Assembly (NCBI GenBank): GCA_016220085.1
Contig: JACRIN010000033.1
Coordinates: 1-64,000, forward strand
DNA length: 64,000 bases
DNA from: Planctomycetota bacterium
GTDB taxonomy: Bacteria; Planctomycetota; UBA1135; GCA-002686595
Direction: 5' to 3'
The notes beneath the pieces are model-generated. The model ran no database searches, was not told the DNA's origin, and worked only from the letters and a program-made list of their open reading frames with translations. Made by a program: the position numbers and the translations under genes. Shown piece by piece: positions 43,948 through 53,037 of this stretch (positions are counted from its first letter, which is position 1; each line of letters begins with the position of its first letter).

Positions 43948-44570
43948 TCCGCGTCCGCTCGCGCTCTCGACGCGCCGGCTACACGCTGCTCGAGACCGTC
44001 GCCGCCGTCGCGGTGTTCATGGTCGTCTGGTACTCGCTCGGAATGGCGATGCGCATGGGCAGCGAATCGCAGCGGCTCGTCTCGCGCGGCGCCGAGGAGA
44101 ATCGCGACCTGCGCGAATCGATCGGACTCTTGACCGACGAGTTGCGCTCGAGCACCGACTCGTCGATCGCGATCGCGACGCTTGCAGACGGCAATCACTC
44201 GCTGACGTTCATGGTGCCGATCGATGTCGCCGGCGTCGCGGATTGGGGCGTCTACGACAAGTCGCTCGGTCCCCTGCCGGCGGATCGGAACCGCGCCGAC
44301 TGGCAGTTGCGCTACACGGTCGCCGATGTCGACGTCGGCGGCGGAGTGATCGAGAAACAGCTCGTGCGCGAGATCCTCGACGATCTCGGCGCGGTGCAGA
44401 AACAGACCACGTTGGCTCGAGGGCTGCGCGCCGGGGGTGGCGCGCAGTCGGGCTTGCGGGTCGTGCAGGTGGGCGCAGTGTGGGAGCTCACGCTCACCAC
44501 GACCGGCGCGCATGGCGTCAGCCAAGGGGAGAACGAGGTATTCCATGTTCGGACTCGCAACGACGACTGA
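43944..44570 (+). CDS. Type IV prepilin-like protein (PilW/GspJ-type)
   Basis: A 208-residue minor pilin-like protein. The leader MIRVRSRSRRAG is cut before YTLLETVAAVAVFMVVWYSL; Glu17 is at +5 of the mature chain and a single hydrophobic helix follows. The globular region contains FMVPIDVAGVADWGVYD and WQLRYTVADVDVGGG, as in PilW-like proteins. ATG at 43944 overlaps the previous stop (ATGA). The 3' end overlaps the next gene by 26 bases. No prepilin peptidase, ATPase or platform protein is in the window, so the assembly machinery is elsewhere. Confidence 0.83.
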   Translation: MIRVRSRSRRAGYTLLETVAAVAVFMVVWYSLGMAMRMGSESQRLVSRGAEENRDLRESIGLLTDELRSSTDSSIAIATLADGNHSLTFMVPIDVAGVADWGVYDKSLGPLPADRNRADWQLRYTVADVDVGGGVIEKQLVREILDDLGAVQKQTTLARGLRAGGGAQSGLRVVQVGAVWELTLTTTGAHGVSQGENEVFHVRTRNDD

Positions 44571-46488
44571 ACTCGCGGCAAGCAAGGAACGGATCGGGCC
44601 GGTGCGGTGGTCGCGCGCGCGGCGCTCGCGGCGCGGAACGGCGTTGATGAGCTCGCTGATCGTGTTCGTCGGTCTCGCAGGGCTCCTGTACGCGTCGGCC
44701 GCGCTGTCGACGGTCGAGATCAAGGAGTCGCGCCACGCGATCGACGACGTGCGCGCCGGAGAGCTCGCGAACGCAGGCGTCGAACGCGGTATGCTGCTCT
44801 TGCGCCAAACCGCGGCCGCTGCGGGGACGCAGAATCCGCTCGGGACCCTGACCAACCTGTTCGCCGGCGGCCCGACGATCAATCCGATCGTCGCGGAAGC
44901 GGTGCAAGACGGCGCGTCGACGGTCGGCACGTACTCGGTGACGCTGACGGCGATCGAGCAGACCGCGACCAGCATCACCGTCGCGATCCAAGCGACCGGC
45001 TACCTGCCCGATGCGCCGCAGAACCTCGGGCCGAACGAGCGCGTCGCGGCGTGGCGCGCGGTGCAGACCAACGTCCGTTACGAGCTCGCGCCCAGCGAAG
45101 TCTTCGACTACGGCTACTTCATCAACAACTGGGGCTGGTTCTACGGCGACACGATCTACTGCTACGGCAACGCGCGAAGCAACGGCCAGTTCGACGTCGG
45201 CGGCTACGAGCCGACGCTGACCGGTCAGGCGCTGTACGACGAGGTCAACCTGGTCGCCGGCAACGCGGATCTGTCCGGGTACCACGACGACAACCACGAC
45301 GGGCTCCAGGACGGCAACGACGGCGGCGTGTTCGCGGGCTGGGACATCACCGGCGCGGCGGACCTGAAGGGCAACGGCGGACTCGCGTCCAACCAGCACG
45401 AGTACGACGGCGCGATCTCGATGCCGAACCTGACCGATCTCTCGCCGTACGAGGCGGCGGCGACGAGCCTGAACAGCACGATCAAGATCGGCAGCACGAC
45501 CTACTCGGACGCGGTGTACGGCGACGAGGGCGGCGAGAAGCAGAATCTCTACCTCGTGGGCACCTCGGCGAATCCGATCGTCCTGAACGGCCCGATCGTC
45601 GTGCGCGGCGACGTGATCATCAGCGGTTACGTCACCGGCCAAGGCGCGATCTACGCGGGCGGCAACGTCTATTGCCCGAGCTCGGTGCTCTACAAGAACG
45701 GTCCGTCGACGCCGAGGCCGGCGAACGGTTCCGAGGCGGCGACCGAAGCTTGGGTCACCGCGAACTGGAACAAGGACTTCCTCGGCCTCTTCGCGCGCGA
45801 GAACATCGTCGTCGGCGACCACACCAACTCGACGTGGCGGACCTACGTCAACTGGTGGATGTCCTCGTCGCTCAACAAGTCGGACGAGGACGCGGGCGAG
45901 GACGGGATCCCGAACACGAAAGCGGGCATGGACGGCGTGCTCGGCACGTCCGACGACGATTTGCTCGAGGCCGACGGCACCTTCACGATCGACCACTACA
46001 CCGACGAGGACCTCGCGCTCGGCTTGATCCCGGCGGGCAAGAACGTCGGCGACTCGATCCCGGGCACCGGCGAGGACATCGACGGCGACGGCGTGTACGA
46101 CGACTCGCTCACGCTCGCGGACGTGACGTTGACCACGGCGATGAACACGTCCAACTTCGGCGGCAACATGCCTGGTTCCGGCATCTCGTCGTACAGCAGC
46201 ATCTCGAGCCTCTACGCGAACCAGCTCGACGCGGTCTTCTACACGAACCACTCGTTCTGCTGGACGGTGCTCGGCTCGAACGACGCGAAGATCAACGGCT
46301 CGATCGTCAGCCGCAACGAGAACATCGTCTACGGCACGCCGAAGGCGGTGTTCAACTACGACAGCCGCCTGCTCGGCGGCAACACCGGCAAGTGCGCGCC
46401 GTTCCTGCCGCGCACGTTGCACGATCCGGAGGTCCTGCGCTGGACGCAGCTCGACTTCGATCCGAACCGGTACGTGATCGCGCCGTGA
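44545..46488 (+). CDS. PilX-like large pilus-associated protein
   Basis: A 647-residue protein. Near the N-terminus, RRGTALMSSLIVFVGLAGLLYASA resembles the PilX N-terminal motif (RGxAL then a hydrophobic helix). A large extracellular part follows, rich in Gly, Asn, Asp and aromatic residues. One segment, IVVRGDVIISGYVTGQGAIYAGGNVY, looks like a beta-helical or polymer-type repeat. Two acidic loops, DDNHDGLQDGND and DIDGDGVYDDS, fit calcium-binding thrombospondin-type sequences. Few Cys residues occur. ATG at 44545 is preceded by GAGG with a 6-base gap. It probably sits at the pilus tip or secretion pseudopilus and may be an adhesin; the ligand is unknown. Confidence 0.8.
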   Translation: MFGLATTTELAASKERIGPVRWSRARRSRRGTALMSSLIVFVGLAGLLYASAALSTVEIKESRHAIDDVRAGELANAGVERGMLLLRQTAAAAGTQNPLGTLTNLFAGGPTINPIVAEAVQDGASTVGTYSVTLTAIEQTATSITVAIQATGYLPDAPQNLGPNERVAAWRAVQTNVRYELAPSEVFDYGYFINNWGWFYGDTIYCYGNARSNGQFDVGGYEPTLTGQALYDEVNLVAGNADLSGYHDDNHDGLQDGNDGGVFAGWDITGAADLKGNGGLASNQHEYDGAISMPNLTDLSPYEAAATSLNSTIKIGSTTYSDAVYGDEGGEKQNLYLVGTSANPIVLNGPIVVRGDVIISGYVTGQGAIYAGGNVYCPSSVLYKNGPSTPRPANGSEAATEAWVTANWNKDFLGLFARENIVVGDHTNSTWRTYVNWWMSSSLNKSDEDAGEDGIPNTKAGMDGVLGTSDDDLLEADGTFTIDHYTDEDLALGLIPAGKNVGDSIPGTGEDIDGDGVYDDSLTLADVTLTTAMNTSNFGGNMPGSGISSYSSISSLYANQLDAVFYTNHSFCWTVLGSNDAKINGSIVSRNENIVYGTPKAVFNYDSRLLGGNTGKCAPFLPRTLHDPEVLRWTQLDFDPNRYVIAP

Positions 46489-47102
46489 ACGCCGTGCGTC
46501 GATTCCCCGCCCCCGCGACGCTTTGCTTGTGCCTCGCGCTCCTCGCGAACGAAGCGAGGAGCCAAGACTCTCCGCCGACGACCGCAGAGCGAGGCGCCAA
46601 ACCGGCCGACGTCGTCCTGCTGCGTGAGCGCAATCGCGAAGCGCTGCATCCGGGCGATCCGCTGCGGCTCGTCGGACGCGAGCAGGACTCGAACGACCTG
46701 CGCGGCCGGACCCCGGCGCTCGCGAAGACCGACGGCGCGGTCGTCTACGTCGACCAGGACGAGGCGTACCGCCGCAAGCTCGCGATGTACGCGGACCGCG
46801 CGCGCTTCACCGAGACGTTGCCCGTCTCGCCGGACGGGCCGCCCGAGGGAGAGGAAGGCGCGCCCGCCGCGTCGCCCGCGCCGCGCAAGCGCGCAGCGCC
46901 CGCGCCGACACCCGAGCCCGCGCGCAGCTGGGCACCTCTCTGGATCGGCGCCGCCGCGCTCGGGCTCGCGGTGCTGTTCCGCGTGCTCTCGCCGCGACTC
47001 GCCGCCCGCATCGAAGCGCGCGAGCGAGCGACCCGCGCCGAGGCCGCCCGTGGTCGGCTCGCCTCGACGCCGACCGCGCCCGAGCCGCACGCCGAGCCTT
47101 GA
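46485..47102 (+). CDS. Signal-peptide and C-terminal-anchor protein of the pilin operon, unknown function
   Basis: A 205-residue protein, not recognised. It has a signal peptide (residues ~8-26, ending EARSQ), then a polar stretch with DVVLLRERNREALHPGDPLRL, a Pro/Ala-rich linker (~118-145) and a single membrane segment (WIGAAALGLAVLFRVL) followed by a basic tail. The topology suggests an inner-membrane protein exposing its middle to the periplasm. The start is GTG at 46485, overlapping the PilX-like stop (GTGA), so it belongs to the same operon and may help assembly. No homologue family comes to mind. Confidence 0.75.
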   Translation: MNAVRRFPAPATLCLCLALLANEARSQDSPPTTAERGAKPADVVLLRERNREALHPGDPLRLVGREQDSNDLRGRTPALAKTDGAVVYVDQDEAYRRKLAMYADRARFTETLPVSPDGPPEGEEGAPAASPAPRKRAAPAPTPEPARSWAPLWIGAAALGLAVLFRVLSPRLAARIEARERATRAEAARGRLASTPTAPEPHAEP

Positions 47103-47164
47103 GACTCGCCGGCGGCGACGGTCGCCGCGGGCCCGAAGGCAACGAACCGAAGAGGTCTTGGGAT

Positions 47165-47186
47165 GCGCATGCGACGCGCATGCGAC
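47165..47186. repeat. Perfect 11-bp tandem duplication with internal palindrome
   Basis: GCGCATGCGAC occurs twice back to back in the 128-base gap upstream of the pentahaem cytochrome gene. Each copy contains the palindrome CGCATGCG. Its position 45 bases before the ATG would suit an operator or simply a slippage product. Confidence 0.55.
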
Positions 47187-47230
47187 CTCCGACGGATGCC
47201 CGGAGCACGACGCGCCGGTAGATTGCCTGC

Positions 47231-48856
47231 ATGCAAGCCCAGGAGAGCCGCCTCGCCGCCGCGTTCGTTTCGTTCGCCTTCGTCGCCGCCTGCCGCGAGG
47301 TCCAGGTCGCCGCGGTCGCGCCGGTCGAGACGCCGAGCGCGTTCCTCTCCGCCGAGCGCTGCGCGCTGTGCCACAGCCGGAGCCCGGACGCGAGCGCGTT
47401 GACGACGCTCTCCGGCGACGACGTGTCGCCGCACGGCACGTGGCGCGCGACCGCGATGGCGAATGCGTCGCGCGATCCGTACTGGCGCGCGCAAGTCGCG
47501 CGCGAGCGCGAGCTCGCGCCCGACGCCGCGGCCTCGATCGAGACTTTTTGCGCCCGTTGTCACGCGCCGACCGCGGTGCACGACGCCGTGCTGTTCGAGC
47601 GCGACGTGCCGCGCCTCACGGAGCTCGCGCTCGATCCGCTCGCCAACGAAGGCGTGACGTGCACCGTCTGCCACCAAGTCCAACCGGACGGCCTCGGCAC
47701 CGAGGCGACCTTCGACGGCCGCTTGCCGATCCGCGACGAGCGCAGGATCTTCGGGCCGTTCGCGAACCCCGCGATCGGTCCGATGCGCATGCACACCGGC
47801 TACACGCCGACGGAGGGCCAGCACATCCGGGCGTCGGCGCTGTGCGGGAGTTGTCACACGCTGCGCACCGCGCACGCACCGAACGCGAGCCCGTTCATCG
47901 AGCAGTCGCCGTACCTCGAGTGGCGAAACAGCGAGTTCAGCGACGAGGACGGAGCGCGCGACACCTCGCGTTCGTGCCAGGACTGCCACATGCCCTCGGC
48001 GGGCTCGATGCGCATCGCGCGCATGCCGACGGGCTTCGACTTCAACATCGCGGTGCGCGAGAACGTCAGGAGTCACGGGTTCGTCGGCGCCAACGCGTTC
48101 CTGCTCGACCTGCTCCGCACCCACGCCGAGCGACTCGACCTCGACGTGCCCGCCGCGACGTTCGAGCGCGCCGCCGCCGCGAATCGCGCCGCGCTCGCGC
48201 ACGAGACCGCGCGCGCGACGATCGAGCACCTGACCCGCGACGCCGAACGCCTCACGTTCGACGTCCGCGTCGAGAACCTGACCGGACACAAGCTCCCGAC
48301 CGGTTACCCGTCGCGCCGGATGTGGCTCGCGGTCGACGTGACTCAGCGAGGCGAGCGCGTGTTCGGCTCCGGCCTGTTCGACGAGCGCGGGCGTTTGATC
48401 GGCGTCGCCGACGAGCTCGCGCTCCCGCACTTCGAACGCATCGAACGCGCCGATCAGGCGCAGGTCTACGAATCGATCGCCGTCGACGGCGAGGGCCGCG
48501 TCACCACCGCGTTGTCGCGGATGGCGCGTCGCTCGAAGGACTCGCGCTTGCTGCCGCGCGGCTGGACCGCGGACGGCCCGCACGCCGCCGAAACGAGCCC
48601 CGCGGGCGTCGAGGGCGACGACGACTTCCGGGCCGGCGAGGACACGGTGACGTACTCGATCGCGCTGCCGGAAAGCGCGCGCGGCGAGCTGCGGATCGTC
48701 GTCAACCTGGTCTACCAACCGATCCCGCCCGCGTGGGTCGACGGCTTGCGCGCGGCGAACGCGCCGGAGGTCGCGACGTTCCTCGAGCTCTACGACGGCG
48801 CCGATCCGACACCCGAGACGCTCGCGGTCGCGGTCGAACTGGCGCCCGCGCTCTGA
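47231..48856 (+). CDS. Pentahaem c-type cytochrome lipoprotein with C-terminal beta domain
   Basis: A 541-residue exported protein. The N-terminus ends in a lipobox-like FVAAC (Cys ~21). Five CxxCH motifs occur: CALCH, CARCH, CTVCH, CGSCH and CQDCH, all in the first ~260 residues. After them comes a helical stretch (~265-345) and a beta-rich domain that starts FDVRVENLTGHKLPTGYPSR, the kind of module found at the end of many periplasmic multihaem cytochromes. The last part (~430-541) has IVVNLVYQPIPPAWV. It probably shuttles electrons at the outer face of the periplasm. The gene is 128 bases after the pilin operon on the same strand. Confidence 0.88.
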   Translation: MQAQESRLAAAFVSFAFVAACREVQVAAVAPVETPSAFLSAERCALCHSRSPDASALTTLSGDDVSPHGTWRATAMANASRDPYWRAQVARERELAPDAAASIETFCARCHAPTAVHDAVLFERDVPRLTELALDPLANEGVTCTVCHQVQPDGLGTEATFDGRLPIRDERRIFGPFANPAIGPMRMHTGYTPTEGQHIRASALCGSCHTLRTAHAPNASPFIEQSPYLEWRNSEFSDEDGARDTSRSCQDCHMPSAGSMRIARMPTGFDFNIAVRENVRSHGFVGANAFLLDLLRTHAERLDLDVPAATFERAAAANRAALAHETARATIEHLTRDAERLTFDVRVENLTGHKLPTGYPSRRMWLAVDVTQRGERVFGSGLFDERGRLIGVADELALPHFERIERADQAQVYESIAVDGEGRVTTALSRMARRSKDSRLLPRGWTADGPHAAETSPAGVEGDDDFRAGEDTVTYSIALPESARGELRIVVNLVYQPIPPAWVDGLRAANAPEVATFLELYDGADPTPETLAVAVELAPAL

Positions 48857-48866
48857 ACTCGGAAAC

Positions 48867-49136
48867 TCAGAGCACGAAGCGCACGTCGGGGTGCTTGCCG
48901 AGCGCGGCGAACACCGACAAGCGATGCTCTTCGTCGCGCACGAGCACGTCGAGCTGCAACGAGCGGTACTTGCCGCCCGAGCTCTCCAAGCCGGGCACGA
49001 GCGTGTGCTCCGCCTCGCCCGCGATCGCGGCCGCCGCCGCGCGCAAGCGCAGCTCGTCGGCGCCGATGATCCGGTAGGACCATCGGCAGGGATAGACGAT
49101 CTCCGGGTGCTCGTCGCTCGAGAAGGGGCCGCTCAT
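48867..49136 (-). CDS. DUF493 (YbeD-like) family protein
   Basis: An 89-residue small protein of the DUF493/YbeD family, which has an ACT-like ferredoxin fold and is often found near lipoate or metabolism genes. The signature here is IVYPCRWSYRIIGADE, followed by the pattern KYRSLQLDVLVRDEEHRLSVFAAL and a final strand DVRFVL, typical of the family end. It starts with ATG at 49136 and lies only 10 bases after the convergent cytochrome stop. Its cellular role is not known. Confidence 0.82.
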   Translation of the reverse strand: MSGPFSSDEHPEIVYPCRWSYRIIGADELRLRAAAAAIAGEAEHTLVPGLESSGGKYRSLQLDVLVRDEEHRLSVFAALGKHPDVRFVL

Positions 49137-49346
49137 CGTGCGCGCATCTTAGCCGAGGACTCCAGCGCCCCGCGCGTCGTCCGAGCGCGCGGAACGTCGA
49201 TGGATCGCTGCGCTCTTCGGTGCGCAGGCTGCACCGAGTGCTCCGCCTGCGACGAGCCCGCGGCGTGCGTCGAGTGCGCGGAACGCTTCGAACTCACCGG
49301 GCGCAACGAGCGAATGGAGCGCACCGGACGCCGCGGAAGCCATACT

Positions 49347-50324
49347 TCACGCGCTCGCGCGCCGCGGCGCGAACGCCGGGTTCTCGAAGGTCTCGTTGAA
49401 GCTCCAGTTGTTGCCGTCGGAGCACGTGCGGCAGGGCGTGAGGTCGCGCAAGCAGCCGGTGCGCCGGCGCAAGTCTTGCGCGCGCGGGCCGTGATAGAGC
49501 GAGTCGATCGAATCGACGAGCACGCTGCCGAGGGCGAGGTCCAGGTTGGTGTCGAGATTGCACGGGCTCGCCACGCCGCGCCAATCGATCATCAGGAAGC
49601 GCAGCTCCCAGACGTTGCAGCGATGCGCGCGCACCAGCGGATCGGCGGTCTTGCCGCCGTAGCTCAGCACCTGCTTCGCGAGCACGTAGTCCTGCGGCCC
49701 GAGCTTCGGCTGCCAGTGCGCGACGAAACGCTGGAGCTCGTCGCCGCGGTTGTGCGAGCTCTTGACGAAGACGAGACGCGTCGGCCGGTGATCGGGTCGC
49801 GCGAGCCACTCCTCGACCTTCGAGTTGACCACCGCCATGCGCTCGCCCGCCTCGACGAGCCGCCCGTCGAAGTCGCGCACCCTGCCGGGCCGCGCGCGGT
49901 CGAACACCGACGGCGTCACCGCGTCGAGCGAGAGCCGCACGAGGTCGACTTGCGCGTCCACCCACGCGTCCATCATCTCGCGGGTCAGAAACGACACGTT
50001 GGTGTTCAGGTCGAGGCGGAAGCGGCGGTCCTTCAGCGCGCGCAGGTACTCGACGTAGCGCTTGTGGAGCGTCTGCTCGCCGAAGAAGCCGATCTCGAGC
50101 GTGTCGGCGACGCGCTGGCACTCGTCGACCGCGCGCGCGAACACCTCGGGCCCGAGCATGCCGTGCGCGCGATCGTAGGGCGCGCCGGCGGGCGTCGGCT
50201 CGTCGCGCCACGCCTGCGGACAGAAGGGGCACGAGAAGTTGCAGACGTTGGTGAACTCGAGGCTGACGCGCAGGCGCTCCTCCGGCGCATACTCCCTCGA
50301 GCGGGGCAGGTGAGCGAAGCTCAT
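49347..50324 (-). CDS. Radical SAM/SPASM protein
   Basis: A 325-residue radical SAM enzyme. The SAM-cluster motif is CNFSCPFC (Cys28, Cys32, Cys35), then the GFFGEQTLHKRY strand and LDLNTNVSFL. The C-terminal third is SPASM-like: HRCNVWELRFLMIDWRGVASPCNLDTN, then GSVLVDSIDSLY and the Cys triplet CLRDLTPCRTC, which would bind an auxiliary cluster. ATG at 50324 is preferred over the longer frame to 50468, whose extra residues are Arg/Ala noise. It is divergent from the glycosyltransferase-methyltransferase gene and could share its pathway, for example in surface glycan or cofactor modification; this is inference. Confidence 0.87.
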   Translation of the reverse strand: MSFAHLPRSREYAPEERLRVSLEFTNVCNFSCPFCPQAWRDEPTPAGAPYDRAHGMLGPEVFARAVDECQRVADTLEIGFFGEQTLHKRYVEYLRALKDRRFRLDLNTNVSFLTREMMDAWVDAQVDLVRLSLDAVTPSVFDRARPGRVRDFDGRLVEAGERMAVVNSKVEEWLARPDHRPTRLVFVKSSHNRGDELQRFVAHWQPKLGPQDYVLAKQVLSYGGKTADPLVRAHRCNVWELRFLMIDWRGVASPCNLDTNLDLALGSVLVDSIDSLYHGPRAQDLRRRTGCLRDLTPCRTCSDGNNWSFNETFENPAFAPRRASA

Positions 50325-50696
50325 CGCTCGCGCATCGACGCTTCGCGCGCCGCACCTGAGAGCGCGCCCCGTTCGCCCGCCCGCGGGCGGCACTCCGAAC
50401 TGCGCTCTGGGCGGCACCCGGGGCGCCACTCCGAGCGCCGTCCGCGACAAAACAGCGATCGGTGCCACCTCGCGACGGCCGAGATCGAGCCCTCGGACGC
50501 GCTGGCGAGCCCCACACCGAATCCGGGCTCGCGCGTCGGTGGCTCCGGTCCGCGCAATCGCGCGGCGCTCCTCGCATTCCCCGAATCGAGCCCGGGGACC
50601 TCCGGGCCCTCAGCGCGGACGCGGCGGCGTCGATGAGAACCGCGACTCCCCACCCCGACCTGTCCACGCCGCGCGACCCCGCGCGAGGAGAAGCCC
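50325..50696. other. 372-bp divergent intergenic region
   Basis: No gene is seen. It must hold promoters for the radical SAM gene (minus) and the glycosyltransferase-methyltransferase gene (plus). A loosely repeated word resembling GGGCGGCACTCCGA occurs three times between about 50385 and 50445, and a small patch (cgacaaaacagcgatc) at 50445-50460 is AT-richer than its surroundings. Confidence 0.45.
50686..50690 (+). promoter_or_regulatory. Ribosome binding site of the GT-methyltransferase gene
   Basis: AGGAG lies 6 bases before GTG at 50697 and decides that start. Confidence 0.6.
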
Positions 50697-53012
50697 GTGA
50701 GAATCGCAGTCCTGCTCGCGTCGAACCAACGCCACGATCGTCCCGAGCGGATCGACGCGCTGGTCGCCCGCCTCGCGACGTCGCTGACGTTGCCGCACGA
50801 GCTCTGGCTGGTCGAATGCTCCGGCGAGCGAGCGTGGGGCTCGCGTCACGCGCGGCTGTGGCTCGGCGGCGAACGCGGCGCGAGCTTCGCGCGCAACGTC
50901 GCGCTCTCCGCGGCGAAGCTCGACGGTCGGTTCGACTACTACGTCGTGCTCTCGAGCGCGCTCGAGCTCGACCCCGAGTCCAACCAACTCGATCGCTTGA
51001 TCGAGCAACTCGAGAGCGAGCCGCGGCTCGCGTTGCTCGCGCCGACGCTCGCGAACGGCTCGTATCCGGGCTCGACGCGCAAGGCGGATTCCGCGTGGCA
51101 CGCGGTCGCGACCTGCGACGACGCGGGCTACGTGCTGCGCGCTTCGGCGATCGACGAGGTCGGCTTCCTCGATCCCGCGCGCGAGCACGACGCGGGCGCG
51201 ATCGACGAGCTCGCGTTCCGGCTCTACTCGCGCGGCTGGATCGTCGCGTGCTCGGACACGGTGACTTGCCGGCGCGCGAGCGGCGCCGCGCACCCCGCGC
51301 CGAGTTCGCGCGAGCTCGCGTCGACGCTCGACGCCTTCCGGCGCGCGCACGGCGAGCGCTGGGACGAGGTCTTCTTCGCTGCGACGCGCCGCCACGCGCT
51401 CGAATCGAACACGTACGCGCTGCACCGCGAGCGCTGGGAACGCGCGGCCTCGGGCGCGTCGGCCCCGGTCGCCGCCGCTCGGCCGCGAACGGCGTCGCAC
51501 GCCGCCTTGCCGTCGAGCCCGGCCGCGGTCGTCCCGGTCGCGCCGTCCGCAGCGAGTGCTCCGGCGGCCCCGGCGGCGAGGCCCGGGCGCCCGGCGCCCG
51601 GAGCACCGGTGTCGGAGGCCGCGCCGGCTACGTCGGCGGCGTCTGCCGCGCGGGCGCCCGCGTCGCCGCTCCCGCGCTTCTCGCCGCGCGCCGAGATCCC
51701 GGCCGCGATGCCCGCACCGCGCGCCCAAACGCCCGACGCGCGCCCGCGCTTCGGCATCGCGACCGACGCGGCGTTGCGCGTGTTCGCGTGGCCCGACTGG
51801 CGCGATCAGAGCGAGCTCGCGCTCCTGCTCTCCGACTTCGCGCGACCGCTGGTCGGCAGGAAGGACGCGTGCCTCTGCCTGCGCCGCGATCCGAAGCTCG
51901 ATCCCAGCGCCGCGCAGACGCTCGCGAACCTCGAGGCCGCGCATGCTCGCACGCTCGGCGAGAGCTCGCCGGTCGAGGTGCTGATCGTCGACGACGAGCT
52001 CGCGCCCGCCGAGTGGTCCGAGCTCGAACGCGTGATCACGGTCGCGGTCGCCTTGCCGTCTTCGCGCAGCGGCGAACGTGCGGCGCTGTACGCCGCGCTC
52101 GGCCGCAAGGTCGTGCACGAGCCCGAGGACGTCGTCGCGGGCCAGGCGAGCAGCGCGCTCGACCGCGTCTCGCCCGCGCTGCCGAGCTACACCAAGGCGG
52201 AACTCGATCGCGTCGACTGGAACGTCGTCGAACGGATCAAGGCGCTGCACCCGTGGTTCTATCCGGTCGCGTTCGGCAACCTGAAGGTGACGCCGGGCGT
52301 CGGCTCGCACATCGCGGCGGACTTCCTCGAGAACCGCACACGCTGTCGCCAAACGCTCTTGGTCGACGAGGTCGCGCAGCGCTGCGACCTGAAGGGCAAG
52401 TCGGTGCTCGAGCTCGCATGCAACTGCGCGTACTGGTCCGCGCGCTACGCTGAACGCGGCGCGACGCGCGTCGTCGGGCTCGAAGGCCGCGAGCAGTACG
52501 TGCGCCAGGCGGAGCTCTACTGGCAGTCGAACGGCTTCTTGCCGAAGGGCTCGTACGAGTTCCTGCGCGGCAACATCTCCGACGCGCGCGATTGGCAACA
52601 ACTCCGCGAGCGCGGCCCGTTCGACGTCACGCTCTGCGCCGGCATCCTCTACCACACGCCGAACTACGCGGAGATCCTGCGCTGGGCCGCGGAGCTCACG
52701 CGCGAGGTGCTGATCGTCGACACGCGCGTCAGCGACGAGCCCGAGCAGCCGATCGAGGAACCCGGCGAGCTCTACTTCAACGCGATCCGCGAAACGCGCG
52801 TCAAGGTCGTCCCCAATCGCGCAAAGCTCGTCGCGACGCTGCGCGAGCTCGGTTTCGCGGCGGAAATCCTGCCGGTCGGCTTCGAGGCCCAGCTCGGCGT
52901 CGACGACGTCGACAACTACGCCGCGGGCAAGGCGGTGACGATCCTCGCGCGCCGCGTCGCGGTTGCGCGGCCGACGCACAGCCTCGCGGTGCCGGGCGTG
53001 CGCGCGCACTGA
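50697..53012 (+). CDS. Fused glycosyltransferase-like and CmoB-type methyltransferase protein
   Basis: A 771-residue multidomain protein. Residues ~1-215 resemble a GT-A (family 2) glycosyltransferase without a sharp DXD: IAVLLASNQRHDR, ASFARNVALSAAK and VLRASAIDEVGFLDP. A low-complexity Ala/Pro linker spans ~235-340. Residues ~345-470 are a second, unassigned domain (LLLSDFARPLVGRKDACLC, VEVLIVDDEL). Residues ~495-755 are a SAM methyltransferase of the DUF1698/CmoB type: WFYPVAFGNLKVTPGVGS, motif I SVLELACNCAYWSARYA, and the post-motif FDVTLCAGILYHTPNY. CmoB itself acts on tRNA, but relatives fused to glycosyltransferases modify surface sugars, which is the likelier role. No signal peptide. 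Confidence 0.82.
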   Translation: MRIAVLLASNQRHDRPERIDALVARLATSLTLPHELWLVECSGERAWGSRHARLWLGGERGASFARNVALSAAKLDGRFDYYVVLSSALELDPESNQLDRLIEQLESEPRLALLAPTLANGSYPGSTRKADSAWHAVATCDDAGYVLRASAIDEVGFLDPAREHDAGAIDELAFRLYSRGWIVACSDTVTCRRASGAAHPAPSSRELASTLDAFRRAHGERWDEVFFAATRRHALESNTYALHRERWERAASGASAPVAAARPRTASHAALPSSPAAVVPVAPSAASAPAAPAARPGRPAPGAPVSEAAPATSAASAARAPASPLPRFSPRAEIPAAMPAPRAQTPDARPRFGIATDAALRVFAWPDWRDQSELALLLSDFARPLVGRKDACLCLRRDPKLDPSAAQTLANLEAAHARTLGESSPVEVLIVDDELAPAEWSELERVITVAVALPSSRSGERAALYAALGRKVVHEPEDVVAGQASSALDRVSPALPSYTKAELDRVDWNVVERIKALHPWFYPVAFGNLKVTPGVGSHIAADFLENRTRCRQTLLVDEVAQRCDLKGKSVLELACNCAYWSARYAERGATRVVGLEGREQYVRQAELYWQSNGFLPKGSYEFLRGNISDARDWQQLRERGPFDVTLCAGILYHTPNYAEILRWAAELTREVLIVDTRVSDEPEQPIEEPGELYFNAIRETRVKVVPNRAKLVATLRELGFAAEILPVGFEAQLGVDDVDNYAAGKAVTILARRVAVARPTHSLAVPGVRAH

Positions 53013-53037
53013 GCCGCGCGGCGTTCGGCGAGTCGAC

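Noticed and set aside
49200-49346. Small Cys-rich frame (MDRCALRCAGCTECSACDEP...) on the plus strand
   Set aside because: The Cys spacing is attractive for a metal-binding peptide, but the frame has no stop until 50636 and runs antisense through the radical SAM gene; no ribosome site or family match.
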